A stretch of 64,000 bases of DNA from Dipetalonema caudispina. Lineage: Eukaryota; Nematoda; Chromadorea; Rhabditida; Onchocercidae. The translations under genes were made by a program, and so were the position numbers. The notes beneath the pieces were generated by a model. It was not told where the DNA came from. It saw only the letters and a program-made list of their open reading frames with translations, and ran no database searches. Below, one piece after another: positions 1 to 11,653 of this stretch (the stretch's first letter is position 1; each line of letters opens with the position of its first letter). Location: the NCBI GenBank assembly GCA_013365325.1, contig JABVXV010000144.1, positions 62,001 to 126,000 on the forward strand, read 5' to 3'.

Positions 1-678
1 AATTTGATAAAGACATCATTATCATTTTATTTGTTTCTGTTGATGATAGGAGTTAAAATTGAAAAATGTATTTGACATGTTTCCTTAATGATACTTAATT
101 AGAGGTAATTTGTTGTTTAATGTTTGAATGATGTATAACACTAACCTAACCTAACCAATCAACCTCTTCCATTATAGCAATATTCATGATATTATTGTTG
201 GTGTGGTATGTCGTGCTTTTTTTTTTTTCCCCCCTCTCCCCCGCTTCCCCCCCCTCCCCCCGCTTTTCCTCTTCTTAGATGTAATATTATGTTTGAAAAT
301 TTTTGTCGAAAAAAAAAGAATTCATGAAATACGAAAATTCAATAAATGTATGGAGAAGAATTAGTTCAGAAGGAAGTAACAGGAAGGATTAGTGAGAGAT
401 TTGTTATTCAATTCATAAAAATAAGATGAAAAGTTTTATTTTTCTGGGGGGGAAAATAGAGGGAGAGAGAGAGAGAGAGAGAGAGAGATAGGAACATTTG
501 CTATTTCTTCATTTCAATGCTTAAAAGGAAGGAAATATTTTTGCTCAATTTTTCATTATATATCCAAATGGAGAATTGTCTTATTATCAATATTCCCATT
601 GCTCTTTTTTGAAATATACAATTGTTATTTTAACTATCGGAAAAAATGATAGTAAATGAGGATAAATGATAAACATGA

Positions 679-734
679 TCATACCTAGGTAACTAATAAA
701 GTAAACGTAGTCATACCTAGGTAACTAATAAAGT
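679..734. repeat. Two-copy tandem repeat with CCTAGG palindrome
   Basis: A 24-bp unit at 679-702 recurs without change at 711-734 (period 32). Each copy contains the palindromic core ACCTAGGT followed by AACTAATAAAGT. Confidence 0.85.
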
Positions 735-1294
735 GTCTAACATATTTGTTTAGTAAAATACGATTGTTTATTCAGCACATTATCTTAACTACTCTTTTTT
801 TTTCTGATGACGTTAAAAGCTATTAGCTTTCTCTTCCATCAAATTATTGAAATAATTTCCAAAACAACAACAACAACAACAATTTAGATATTGTTGACAA
901 CAAAATTTTTTTTTTCTTTATTTCCCAAATGCTCTTACATTGCATTGATTATTCTTTGTTGTTGATTTTATACTTTTTAGATTACTAAATATTCTATTAG
1001 TATAAGCCTCTTAAATAACAACTAATGAAATCAATTAATTGAATAATCTATTAATTGAAATATGTGAAAAAAAAAAAACTTTTCTAAGCAAGAAATAATA
1101 ACAATTTTTAAAGTTATTATTTCTATGATAATAATAATGTTGTATTTGATGCATTGGTAATTTTTAATTTTTAAATATGCTAATTATTATACACCAATTA
1201 TTATTTTATATATGAAAGAATGATCTGTAATATATATGATATGAGAAATATACTGTAAAGTATGATGTAATGTAAAATGACTAAAGCTAAATCA

Positions 1295-1378
1295 ATATTA
1301 TTCACATGAAACAGTGATTAAATTATATGATTAGCATATTATTCACATGAAATAATAGTTAGATTACATAATCAATAT
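1295..1378. repeat. Degenerate 41-bp tandem repeat
   Basis: TATTATTCACATGAAA occurs at about 1296 and again 41 bp later, and the sequence after each copy is also similar (TTAGATTACATAAT versus TTAAATTATATGAT). Two copies, with a partial third start at about 1372. Confidence 0.6.
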
Positions 1379-1744
1379 TACTAGTTAAAATTTTGAAATT
1401 AATTGATGAAGTAATCCTTTATAAATTATTCCTCAAAAATATAATTATTTTTTCCTCTAAGTTATGTAAATTTCATGACATTTTCACTTTTTTTTTCTTT
1501 TTTTCTTTTTTTTTTATTATTATTTTCGTTTTATCCCAATTGATACTTTTGAAATTTGTCTATTTAAATTATTAGTGAATTCAATTCGATAGGAAAAAAG
1601 AAATGGCAGATGTTTATTGTTCGAATTATTCATCAATCATTTTCATTCTATATATTTTCAAAGTTATACAATATATTACAGTGTATTTTTGTATTGTGCT
1701 TTCATGCAATTTCATAATTTCCTCTTTATTTTTTCAGGAAAGTG

Positions 1745-4242
1745 ATGATGGATTCAGGTAGTGTTGAAGGTAGTACATTGGTATCAACCATTGCAAGTAA
1801 TATCCAACGGTTGAGCCAATATGGTATGTTTTTTCTACCGTCATCATTTTCAGGAAAATTAATCCTAAATATACCATAGCCAATTTAATTAGGATTTTGC
1901 ATTGTTAGTCTTAATTTAATTCTAGATATGCTATTATTTGGCATGACTTTTATATATGTCTTTCATTGCAGATATGATAGTAGTGATACCCCTTACGCGT
2001 ATGAAATGTAGGAATCTTAAGAGGTTTCATTCTCTAACTATTACTCTCAAGATGACTGCTGTCGAATTTCAGGATATCCTTTTTGAGTTACACAATTCAA
2101 CTTAAATATATAGATATTTTGGAATAATAAAGGGCCTATCTCCTGAAGCGGATAATGCAAGTCATCTATAAGTTAAGATGTTCCTATTTCAGTTACCGGT
2201 AAATTAATTAAAGAAAAGGACCTGAACTTGATATCAGTATAATTTTAGGCAAAGATATTTCGAAATTATCTTTCGAAACATTTAGATTGTTCTGCAAGTA
2301 ATCAAATTTCAGTGCAACAACTGGAAGTATTAGGTGGGAAAATAGGTAGCAGTGATGATGGCGAACATTTACGTGATCAGGTAGCAGAAGTAACATCATC
2401 AGCCAATGCGTTAAGCAAAGAAACGAATACTTTGATGAAACGTTTAGTGGAATTATCAAACGACCAGGTTTCATTTGTTTGGCTATTTAATCGTAGAATC
2501 CAAATTGTTGCTTTATTAATGATCCGCTTAGGTTTTTTCTTAACTTTTATTTGATCAATATTCTTTTTTTTTTTCCAGAGGTATGCATCGGCAATGAAAG
2601 TGCATCGTGAACGACTTATGGGTGATTTAATTGGTGTTTTAAATCGTTTGCAAGTGGCCCAAAGAAATGCAGTTGCGAAAGAAAAAGAATCAATGAAAGC
2701 AGTAGCTGCTCAGGATCAGCAAGTTAGCCATCAGGTAACTGCGGAACCTATCTAACTCCTATCCTTAGCATTGCATTACTACATTTTAAGAGATAATGAC
2801 ATATGATATATTCGGAGAGGGGAGAAAGAAGGTTCATTTCTCGCTTCAAGAAGTAGTAATATTAACTACAGCTTTAACAGATATAAATTTAAATTTTACA
2901 AAAGTTGAATTCATTCGAAAGATTGAGTCCTTCTAATCATGTGGCCATCTTTTCCCACATACATAAATTTCTATTTCTTGGGATGCATCGAGACCGGTAG
3001 GAAGTTTTGCTATGTATTCCCTTTAAAGCAATCTTATTTTTATTGTAGATTGACTCATATTTTACTTTCAGATAGAACAAGTAAATGATGACGAGCAACA
3101 AGAACGACAGCAGCTCCAGATTCAGCACCAGCAGCATCTCATGGAAATTAGAGAAAGGAGTGAGGTAACTTCCACAGCTTATTTCTTTTATTAGTATTTT
3201 AAATTTATGTTGTAATTTCGCCTTCGATGTGCTAGTGGGTGATTAACGTAAACAAGGTTTGGATCCTCTTTTTTTTATGATTTTCTCAGTGATTTCAAAG
3301 AAAGTATTATGAGTTTGCTTTGAAAGGATTATGATCCACTCTGTCCTATTTATAAATTTGTAGACGAGATGCACTATGTCTGATATCACACAGCAGCATA
3401 ATTAATTTGTTTCTAATACTTTATTTACATGATAAAAGCGAATTTTATAGCCTATAAAATTATCAGAAACATTGGAGCCGGTTTTTAACTGTTCAAAATT
3501 CAATAAAGGATTAAGCAAGAAAAACATTCGCTTCATTAAACTTCTTTCACTTATTTCGTAATTGATCTGATTAAATTTGGAAAGTTTCCTATTTATGCAA
3601 TCAGAAATTTTCTTAGTTCACTACATAAATATTTAATTCCAAACTTTCTGCATGCCATTCGTAAAAAAACATGTAAATCATTTGCTTCCATTTAAACATT
3701 TTAAAACAAAATTGGGTACATGGAGCGATTAAAGAGTACTATTGTAATTACTAATTCGATTTTTTATATATGCAGACGATGAGACAGCTTGATCAGGATA
3801 TCAGTGATGTGACACAAGTAATGAAAGATTTGGCGAGAATTGTACATGACCAAGGTGAAATTATGGATAGTATTGAAGCAAATGTCGAACATGCATCTAT
3901 GCAAGTGCAACAGGTACAAATGTGAAGTACTTCCATTGTGTAAAATGTGAAGTTAAATATTTTAATATTTGAATATGGAACCGATTTAGTGGTTTGCATA
4001 AGTGATTTAATTGCATTCGTTATATTTGGAATATAGGGTATGCTGTGCTACTTTATGTTTATTATGTTTTCCTGTTTGAAAAAAGAAAGTCTTTGCAAAT
4101 CTGTTGTTTTTAGGGTGCAACAGCAGTACAACGAGCTGTTATATATCAACAAAGGGCACGACAAAAGAGAATTTTCTTATTTATATTTTTCCTTACACTC
4201 ATTCTCATCCTCATTCTCATTGCATATTTTTTCACTAAATAA
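1745..4242 (+). CDS. Syntaxin-7/12-type Qa-SNARE
   Basis: Endosomal/lysosomal t-SNARE, expected to drive fusion of endosomal membranes as the Qa helix of a four-helix SNARE bundle. Six exons join in phase: 1745-1823, 2313-2467, 2579-2734, 3072-3164, 3776-3913 and 4114-4242, giving 249 residues. The start is the first of two adjacent ATGs just after a TTTTTCAG acceptor, possibly a trans-splice site. The N-terminal part is helical (Habc-like). Exon 5 carries the SNARE motif with the run VHDQGEIMDSIEANVE; its Q is the zero-layer glutamine, and this run is typical of syntaxin 7/12. Exon 6 gives a basic stretch (RARQKR) followed by a Leu/Ile/Phe-rich C-terminal membrane anchor and the stop. The family is sure; the choice between syntaxin 7 and 12/13 orthology is not made here. 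Confidence 0.93.
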
Positions 4243-6009
4243 GGTAAATGACTCATCTTATTTGCGTTTAATTTTCTTCTAAAAAAATTGCATGCATAGA
4301 TATGATATTGAAGTTATTGAGAGAATGACTAATGCAATACAAATTTATTAACATTTTTTGAATAACTTCCCCTCGCTTAATCATTTATTGATCTTGTACG
4401 TAGATGTAGTCGTAAAGTAGAGAAATGTTATTCATAAATATTCTTTGGAAGAGTAGAATGATTTATAGCAGTAATTGTAGGCAACAAATTGCTATTCTTC
4501 AAAAATTTGACCTCTACCTACGTTACCTGTTGTTTCAGATTTGGTTTTGTTAATTGTACTTTTGCGATCCTTCGCATTAAATTTTTCCGTTTAATGGATG
4601 GCAAAAGTAACTAGAACTGATTAACTGCAATGAAATTGAATGTTGAAGAAGCTATAAGTCGAATGATAACAAACATGCCATTATGTCTTGTTGGTGGGAT
4701 TTTTTTTCAACTCTTTCGTGATTTCTTTTCCTTATCAGGTCCCCATTACTTAAGCTAACCTTTCTGTATAAGAATTACAAGCTTTACATATCATATCCGA
4801 GCCTTTAGAAAGAGATGGAAATTACTTTAGCAATTTCATATAACATATAATATGACATCTTTTGCTACCATGTACCATGCATAACCGTACTGTGATCTTT
4901 TTGTCCCTATTTCCTCCCTATTTCCCTCGTCCATTTAGGTATGCTTTGATCTAGTTTGTGTGGAATTTTTGTAATTTATGGATTTTCCTGGTACATGAGT
5001 GTGCTTTATTATTAGTCCTGCTTATTTGTGTATATACGGATTGTTTTTTTTTCGAGAAAAGATTTTGTGTACTTTCTTTACCTCAACAATAAATCCAACA
5101 ACAGTGGTAGAACGAACTCAACTGGAAATAACGGTAAATACAATGAGGGATAGAAAGCACTGCGATCACCGAGATTTACCACCAGCTGCAAAATTATGTG
5201 GATTTTGTAGAAACACAACTAAGAATGGAAAAAGAAAAAAGAAACAAACAACGCACATGTGACTCTCAGCTGCATACATTGGGGACAAAAATTTGTGAAG
5301 TGTGAACAAAAATTTTCAGCGAATTTTAAAATGCATTATACAAACATATGACCATAAATTTGACGGCAAAGTTAAACTTCCCATCCCGATTTAAATATGC
5401 TAAATTAAGTGTTGGTTATTATAAATGACCTTTAACGTTCAACAAGCCCTGTGATACTTGTACGAAAGAAACCATATACTTCAAAATACTCGGTTGTTTC
5501 GGAAATATTTCAAGAAAAGTCATAGCCTTAAATTTGATAGCAAAGACTAGATGACGAGTTCCTGTCCCAAATTGTAATACTGGATAAAACAATAACAACA
5601 AAACGTCATCAACAAGAATTCTAAGAAAATTTAGTTCCTGAAAGTTTAACTGACTTACATAAACTGCAGAGTAAGCAAATATGACACAAAGAAAGAGCCC
5701 TGATGACATAATCCTAAAAATGACCTTAGGTAACTTCCACAGGTATTAGAGATATTTGAAGAGCATGGTGGGATGACGTCATCACTCCATTCATTCCGTT
5801 ATAAAATAGTCTAGCATAGTAGATGCTGGAGTATTAAAATCTTTTGGATTTTTATAATTTTTTAAACTACAGATAATCCACTAATTTCATACCATTAAAA
5901 AAAACACATGGGTGAGTACAGATATCCCGACATCTAGCCTACATATTAACTGAAATATGAAAAAATTTTGAACCAATTTTAACAGCTTGGAAAAAACGAG
6001 AAGTTTTAG
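4243..6009. other. Convergent intergenic region
   Basis: Between the 3' ends of the syntaxin and PWWP genes. A short frame near 5099-5262 has a few Cys residues and a basic end, but no splice link to the syntaxin gene was found. Nothing else is supported. Confidence 0.5.
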
Positions 6010-9000
6010 CTAAGCAAATCTTGGTGTATGCATAGCACATGCTTCCCAAAGTTTCTTTTCTGTTTCTTGATCCAAAACACTGGGCACCTGCTTCGTTAGC
6101 GCTAAGAGTGGTGCCAATAAGCTGAACAACGTGTCCATTAACAAATCCAGTGATCCATCCACTGTTCCCGGTTCATCGGTCCTACATGTTAAATTAAAAC
6201 TGCAGTTAAATCACGGCATTTCAGCAAATTATCCATCCATTTGTCAAAAACAGTCAAGTAATACTTGAGTTTCCAAACCAAAATGCAGTTGAGAGAATCT
6301 TGTCAAAAATTGAAATACGAGAATATAAATCCTATTATATTTCTGATATTTGGTGAGAAATAAAATACCGTGTACTAGCCGCTGAGGTCATTGATTTCGA
6401 TACTGTAATACATACAGCGGCTGCATCTAGCGGATCACTTGAAAATTCTCTTTCTGGAGACAGTCCATTTTCTCTTTTTTCATTTGTCCACCATCGTACC
6501 CGCCGTTCCATACAACTCCTCAACTGCATAACTCCCGAGGATCGAGTTCGATTACCTACATAGTTTTAGAATTTCCAAACTAAAAATATCATCTTGATAA
6601 ACTAAAAAATCAACAGTAAGGTTTTAAATCTATCTTGCTCATCAAGAGCCCTCTGAAATCTCTTTTCATGAAGCGAAATCTCTGATTGTCGAAATAAAAG
6701 AACCGATCTAACATCAGTATAAATACCTGACTGCCTCGTATTTTTCCTCGCAGTTTTTCTAACTGATTCACTCTGAAAATAATAAGGCATATGAGTGCAT
6801 TTCATCAGAAACGAAACTCTATAACAGAAAAAGAAAAAAGTTCATCCACTACGCTCATGAAATTTTGTAAGCTTAACCAGGTTGAAATTACGAAATTAAA
6901 TTCAAATGCCTTAAAACAACCTGTTCACCCTCAGTTTCACTAATTGATGGAGATTTCCTTCGAATCTTGATAAGATCCTTCCACCTTCCTTTCTTGCCCA
7001 AATCCTAAAAACAAACAACAAGTAATTTATATTATCCGTACGAAATGAACCAAATTTAATTTTTTTCTTTTTTTTTTAAATCTAATACCTTAGGTATCTC
7101 TTCATGACTCCTGACCCATCCATACCATTTTCGGCACTTCTTATCGACGCACCGCCATCTAAAAAATAAAAAGATCTTGGAAATAATATCTAAACTTTCG
7201 GAGATGGAGCTGACACACCAACTGACTTGAATTAACTATATTTTGTCGGTTTAGCAGTTTTGCCTGTCCATTGCAGTGGAAAAAAGAATCTCGAGTATTT
7301 CAGATTTATTATTTAAACAAACGGTGACGTAAAATAGATAATTTTTTCAACAACCGCCACGAAAAATTACCTATGTCTGTTGCCACCGCACATCTGTGGC
7401 CGTACTTGTCCGTTGCAGTGGAAACAGTGCCTACAACCATCTTCCGCCACTAAGGGTGTTTTTTCCACTTTGCTATAAAAAAAAGAGTGAAAAATAAAAA
7501 AACTGGTTCTGAAATAAACTTAAACTAACTTTTTTTTTACTTGATAAGATAACAATAATAGTAATAAAAGAATTAGAAATCGTTCTGAAATTGCAGTAAA
7601 ATTCATTAACTGCTTGCTTTCAGTAGATCATTACATCCGCAAAAGGAAATGAAAAAATGCAGTAAACATTCAAAAAATGTGAACATTAAATCTCACGGTC
7701 ATGTATAAAACATTCTGAAAACAACTTACTAAAATTTGGGACGTCCATTCCCAGTCCTTCTGAAAGGAATATTCTGGCTATTTGGAAGCGATCCATTATG
7801 ACTCTGGGAAGAAAGTGAAGGTTGTAGTGAAGTTGGGAAAGTATTTTTCTGCGCAGTACATTGGGAATATCCTTGTATTTGAGTGGATTCGTTTTCAACT
7901 TTTGCTATGGACGGTAATGATGTTTGCGCAAAAATATCAGCGAATGAATCTGGCGGTAAGCAGTCAGGCATAATATTTGAAACGATCGGGTCATGAATAC
8001 TGTCTAAATTGCTACCACGTAGCTTAGCACTTGGAGAAACATTCAATGTTACAAGATCGGTTTTAACATCGTCAGGATTTTCTTTCTGAAAAAAAAAAAA
8101 GCACTAAATATAACTAGTTTGACCCATAGCAGTGCATGCAACAAGTAAAAACATAGGCAAAGGATAACAGAAGAAAGAATGCATGCATTAAGATTTGTAT
8201 AGAAGCTCAAAAACCTTCAAAAAGATACCACAAAACTAGGCAATTGGTTATTTGTTTCAGAAATTGATGGTTCGTGAATTCCGTTCCATTTCAGGCAATT
8301 CGTATTTCCACATCTGGAGAATTAGTAAGCTATGAAAAGTATAAAATTTCTCACTCTGACACTTTGCAGGGTTTTTTTTTTTTAATTGCAGCAAAGGCAA
8401 ACCTCCATTTAATACCATATAGAATGCAGTGGTGACCACAACTTGAACAATTTTTTCGAACAGGATTCTGCTGCTGAAAGTCAAAGTTCTGTTCATCAAA
8501 ACCTGCCAATGGATGATCATCACATGCGCCCAGAATATCGTTAAATGACAACGACGACAGTGGATCAGTAGGGCTGAAGAGTGGTGATAACCCGAGTAAG
8601 TCATCGAAACCATCTGACATACCCGAGCATAATCTAAAAAAAACTCTAATGAAAAATTTTTCAAGTACATGAAATCACAAACAGAAGTAGAAAGGATGAA
8701 AACCACAGAAATCAAACATATAATTCTTGTAAACTGAAGTTTTTTCCATAAGAAATATCAAGCGTGTACAAAAGCAGTGCACTGTTATCATAAGAATGAA
8801 CGTTTAATTCAGAAAGTATGATCATAGATGTGGAGCATTATGAATTCAAATGAACCTTGTACGTCCTGAAGATACGCTGCTCAAGCGTTCACGTAGCTTC
8901 CCAGATGATAAATAATCACCAATAACGGATTTGGGATACTTCACGCCACTTTTCATTGATTGCCGCGAAATTTCATCAGTGTCTGTACCAATCCCATCGA

Positions 9001-10435
9001 GTAGAAAGTTACAAGTACCTTCACTTAAAATCGGTAACATCGGATCCTAGAAAGGAGATGTTAAATAAACAGCTAATGATGGATCTGGAATTTGATTCGT
9101 CTTTTCTTATTTCAAATCAATTCAGTGTTCTGGAATATGTGATTCAACGAAGTAACGTGATACAGGAAGAGATAAAAACTTACTTCGCCCAGGTCTACAT
9201 CAAATGACTGCGAAAACGAATTCGTTTTATTACGACTTGAGATAGATGTAAAGCTTCCCAGTCGCCTCCGTTCATTTCTTATTTCACTGTGATCTTTAAC
9301 TGAAATAAAATAAATTTTTAATGTAGTTTATTTAATATAATTCAACAATTCAGAGAATAACCAATCCTAATGCTTTATAAATATCTATCATAGAAGATTA
9401 CTTGGTGAAAGAGATGGCGTCCGTATTCTGGATGGAAGAGGCGAAGATGTGGTTGGACTTGACAGAAGGTTTTCCAGTAGGCTCTCACTGGTATCGGATC
9501 GATTCGATTTCCTCCTACATCTATTTCCACTACCACCTCTAGCACCTAAAAAGATACTTTTGACTACTCAATCTCTCTAGTGATTAAAACCGACATCCTG
9601 CTATTGCAAGACTATGCATTTTTAAATATGACGATCTCAGATATAGTCTAAGCATGGTGCTTCGCTAAAGTCTTGCAAGGCACTGACACAAAAATTTAGA
9701 CATCTATTAGCAACACATATAACAAAAGAAAACAAGTGATAACTCGTCATCTGTTTCGTCTAAAAAAGAAATAAGCGAAACCTGATAAACAACTGGCGCT
9801 AGACGATCCTGGTGAAGATTTCTCAGTGACAGCTGATAAACATACTTCAGAAGTTTTTGATGTCGTCAAACTGGGTTCCATGCAACCAGCAGCTTTGCGT
9901 GCTTCTTGCAGAGCTTCAGTGAAACCCTTGAAAAAAAAAAAAAGAGCAATCCAATTAATATCATAAAACTAGAATTTACACGAAAAATATTTTTACAAAG
10001 AAAGCACCAAGTCAAACAATTACGGATATATAAGTTGAAATGAAGGTGTAGAAATCTGAAAAATTACCTTAATCTTCCTCTGTACTTCATATTCATTACG
10101 ATAAGCATGATAATCAAACAAATCACTCTTCTTCATTATCGCTGTTTCATGCGTACCATAAAACAGTACTGAGTAACGACCAGCAGGTATACCTTCCATT
10201 TTCTCTGATGGCTGCATTATCTATAATGACAATTCATTTAACGATTAATCTCTATCAGTTAAAAACAATCATTAAAACAATTTATTAAAAATCTAACGAG
10301 TAATTCTTTCAATAAAATCAATCAAATATTCATTTAATACTCTCATATGTAAACAAAATTCACCATTGCTGGCCATGGTGGAAATCCTTTCATTTTAGCC
10401 CATACAACAGCACCTGATTTAAAATCTTTATCCAT
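6010..10435 (-). CDS. HDGF/LEDGF-type PWWP protein with Cys-rich clusters
   Basis: Probable chromatin reader; PWWP domains of this type bind methylated histone H3K36 nucleosomes. The first two exons (10364-10435, 10068-10220) encode the PWWP fold at residues about 7-75: VVWAKMKGFPPWPAM at 10-24, then YSVLFYGTHETA at 40-51 and a DLF turn. The GTHETA run and the following GF are features of the HDGF/PSIP1 subgroup. Next come low-complexity Ser/Thr-rich exons, an acidic exon near 8500-8620, and a Cys-rich exon at about 7105-7475 holding CRHCFHCNGQ, C-x9-C and CVDKKC with WYGWV, a likely zinc module. A short CSSCGHHC run near 8430-8450 may be a second one. The last exon (about 6010-6182) is Leu-rich and ends at TAG. 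The start ATG lies 6 bp inside an acceptor (TTTTTCAG), suggesting trans-splicing. The donor of the exon at about 8350-8630 is unresolved, and that stretch holds a 12-base homopolymer, so residues there are uncertain. Confidence 0.85.
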
Positions 10436-11653
10436 TAGCGCCTGAAAAAAAAAGAAAACAGAATTATTAGATATGATTAAGTATATTATTAAAAACAATA
10501 TTATCGATTAAAATATAAATCTCTCTAATAATCATATAATATTCACATTGAGAGGAAAGGTCACGTACACAAAGGTCACGTACACATAAAATGCATATGA
10601 AATAACCAAATAATATATGTATATAGAAAAGTGTGATAATATATGTATCTGACATAAGGTCAACATTAATATATTCATCAATATAAATGCAACAAAATTA
10701 CGTAATATATATTTGAAATAAACAAATAATACGTATGTGATAAGAGATGAAAGAAAATTCTATAAGTTTTAAACGTATAACGTAAATATCCACAAACATA
10801 CATACATACATACATATACATATACACGTACGTACACGCACGCAAACATAACCATCTTTAGCATACTCTTTAATACCCGCCCATATGTTACTAATCCTCC
10901 CACGCGCATTCCAACAGATCGTCTAGACATTAAAAATGCACGTGAATTATTTGGCATTGTGCCATAACGCGGAAATTTAAATTAATAGAATTTAATATTA
11001 TTTTTAATTAATAATTACTACCTTGTTATTTGCATTTCTTTTCTTTTTTTTTTTCTTATTTAACATCATTTATTACTCTTATTTATTTAATATCATGAAA
11101 AAATTATCATTACTTTTAATAAAAGATTATTCTGATATGAGTATTTCTTAATTGACGTCATATGACGTATTTGTTACATGTAATTTTGTAATGACACGTC
11201 ATCATTTTTATGTTTTTAATCGTAAATTTACATCCAATTACATGTATAACTTAATAAGTAGAATGAATGAATGAAATTTAAGAAATGAATAAATGAATAA
11301 TTTCGATGTTTGATAAGATTGAATATAATAATGAACAATAACATAAGCAATTATTATATAACAATTAATTAGATGAGAATGTTAGAAGAATGATAATAAA
11401 AAGAATGGATGATCATAAATATTATTATATTCCGATCTATTCAATGATTGATTATACAGAGAGAGAGAGAGAGAGAAAAAAAAAGGAAAAGAAAAGAAGG
11501 AAAATATTTGAACAAAAAAATAAGAAATGATTCCTTTCATTTATTAACATTTTATTTATTAATTAACAACCAAAAAACAAAATTAATATATGTATTACAT
11601 TGCATTATATTACAACATTTATAGCATTATATTTAATTAGAAATGAAATAATT
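10436..11653. other. Intergenic between PWWP gene start and dyf-1 end
   Basis: AT-rich, with an exact 15-bp tandem pair at 10556-10585, a CA/TA-rich run (about 10795-10845) and a GA run (about 11458-11475). A minus-strand frame ending at 10957 could hold an extra 5' exon of the PWWP gene, but no family signal supports it. Confidence 0.5.
10556..10585. repeat. 15-bp tandem pair
   Basis: AAAGGTCACGTACAC is present twice, end to end. Confidence 0.9.

Larger units (their letters stand above)
1..1744. other. AT-rich non-coding stretch
   Basis: No gene seen. It holds a GA tract (about 462-489), pyrimidine runs (about 219-265), a two-copy tandem repeat at 679-734 and loose 41-bp repeats at 1295-1380. 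The 60-codon open frame at 1393 starts with TTG and is AT-rich noise. Confidence 0.6.

Noticed and set aside
139..158. CCTAA repeats resembling a telomere
   Set aside because: Only about three units of an arthropod-type motif; nematode telomeres use TTAGGC. Chance in AT-rich DNA.
4999..5262. Plus-strand frame with Cys residues and basic tail
   Set aside because: No splice connection to the syntaxin gene, which already ends after its membrane anchor, and no recognisable domain.
10769..10957. Minus-strand frame that could be a 5' exon of the PWWP gene
   Set aside because: No family similarity, no clear donor in phase with the PWWP exon, and the frame ends in a CA/TA repeat. A start next to the PWWP exon acceptor is simpler.
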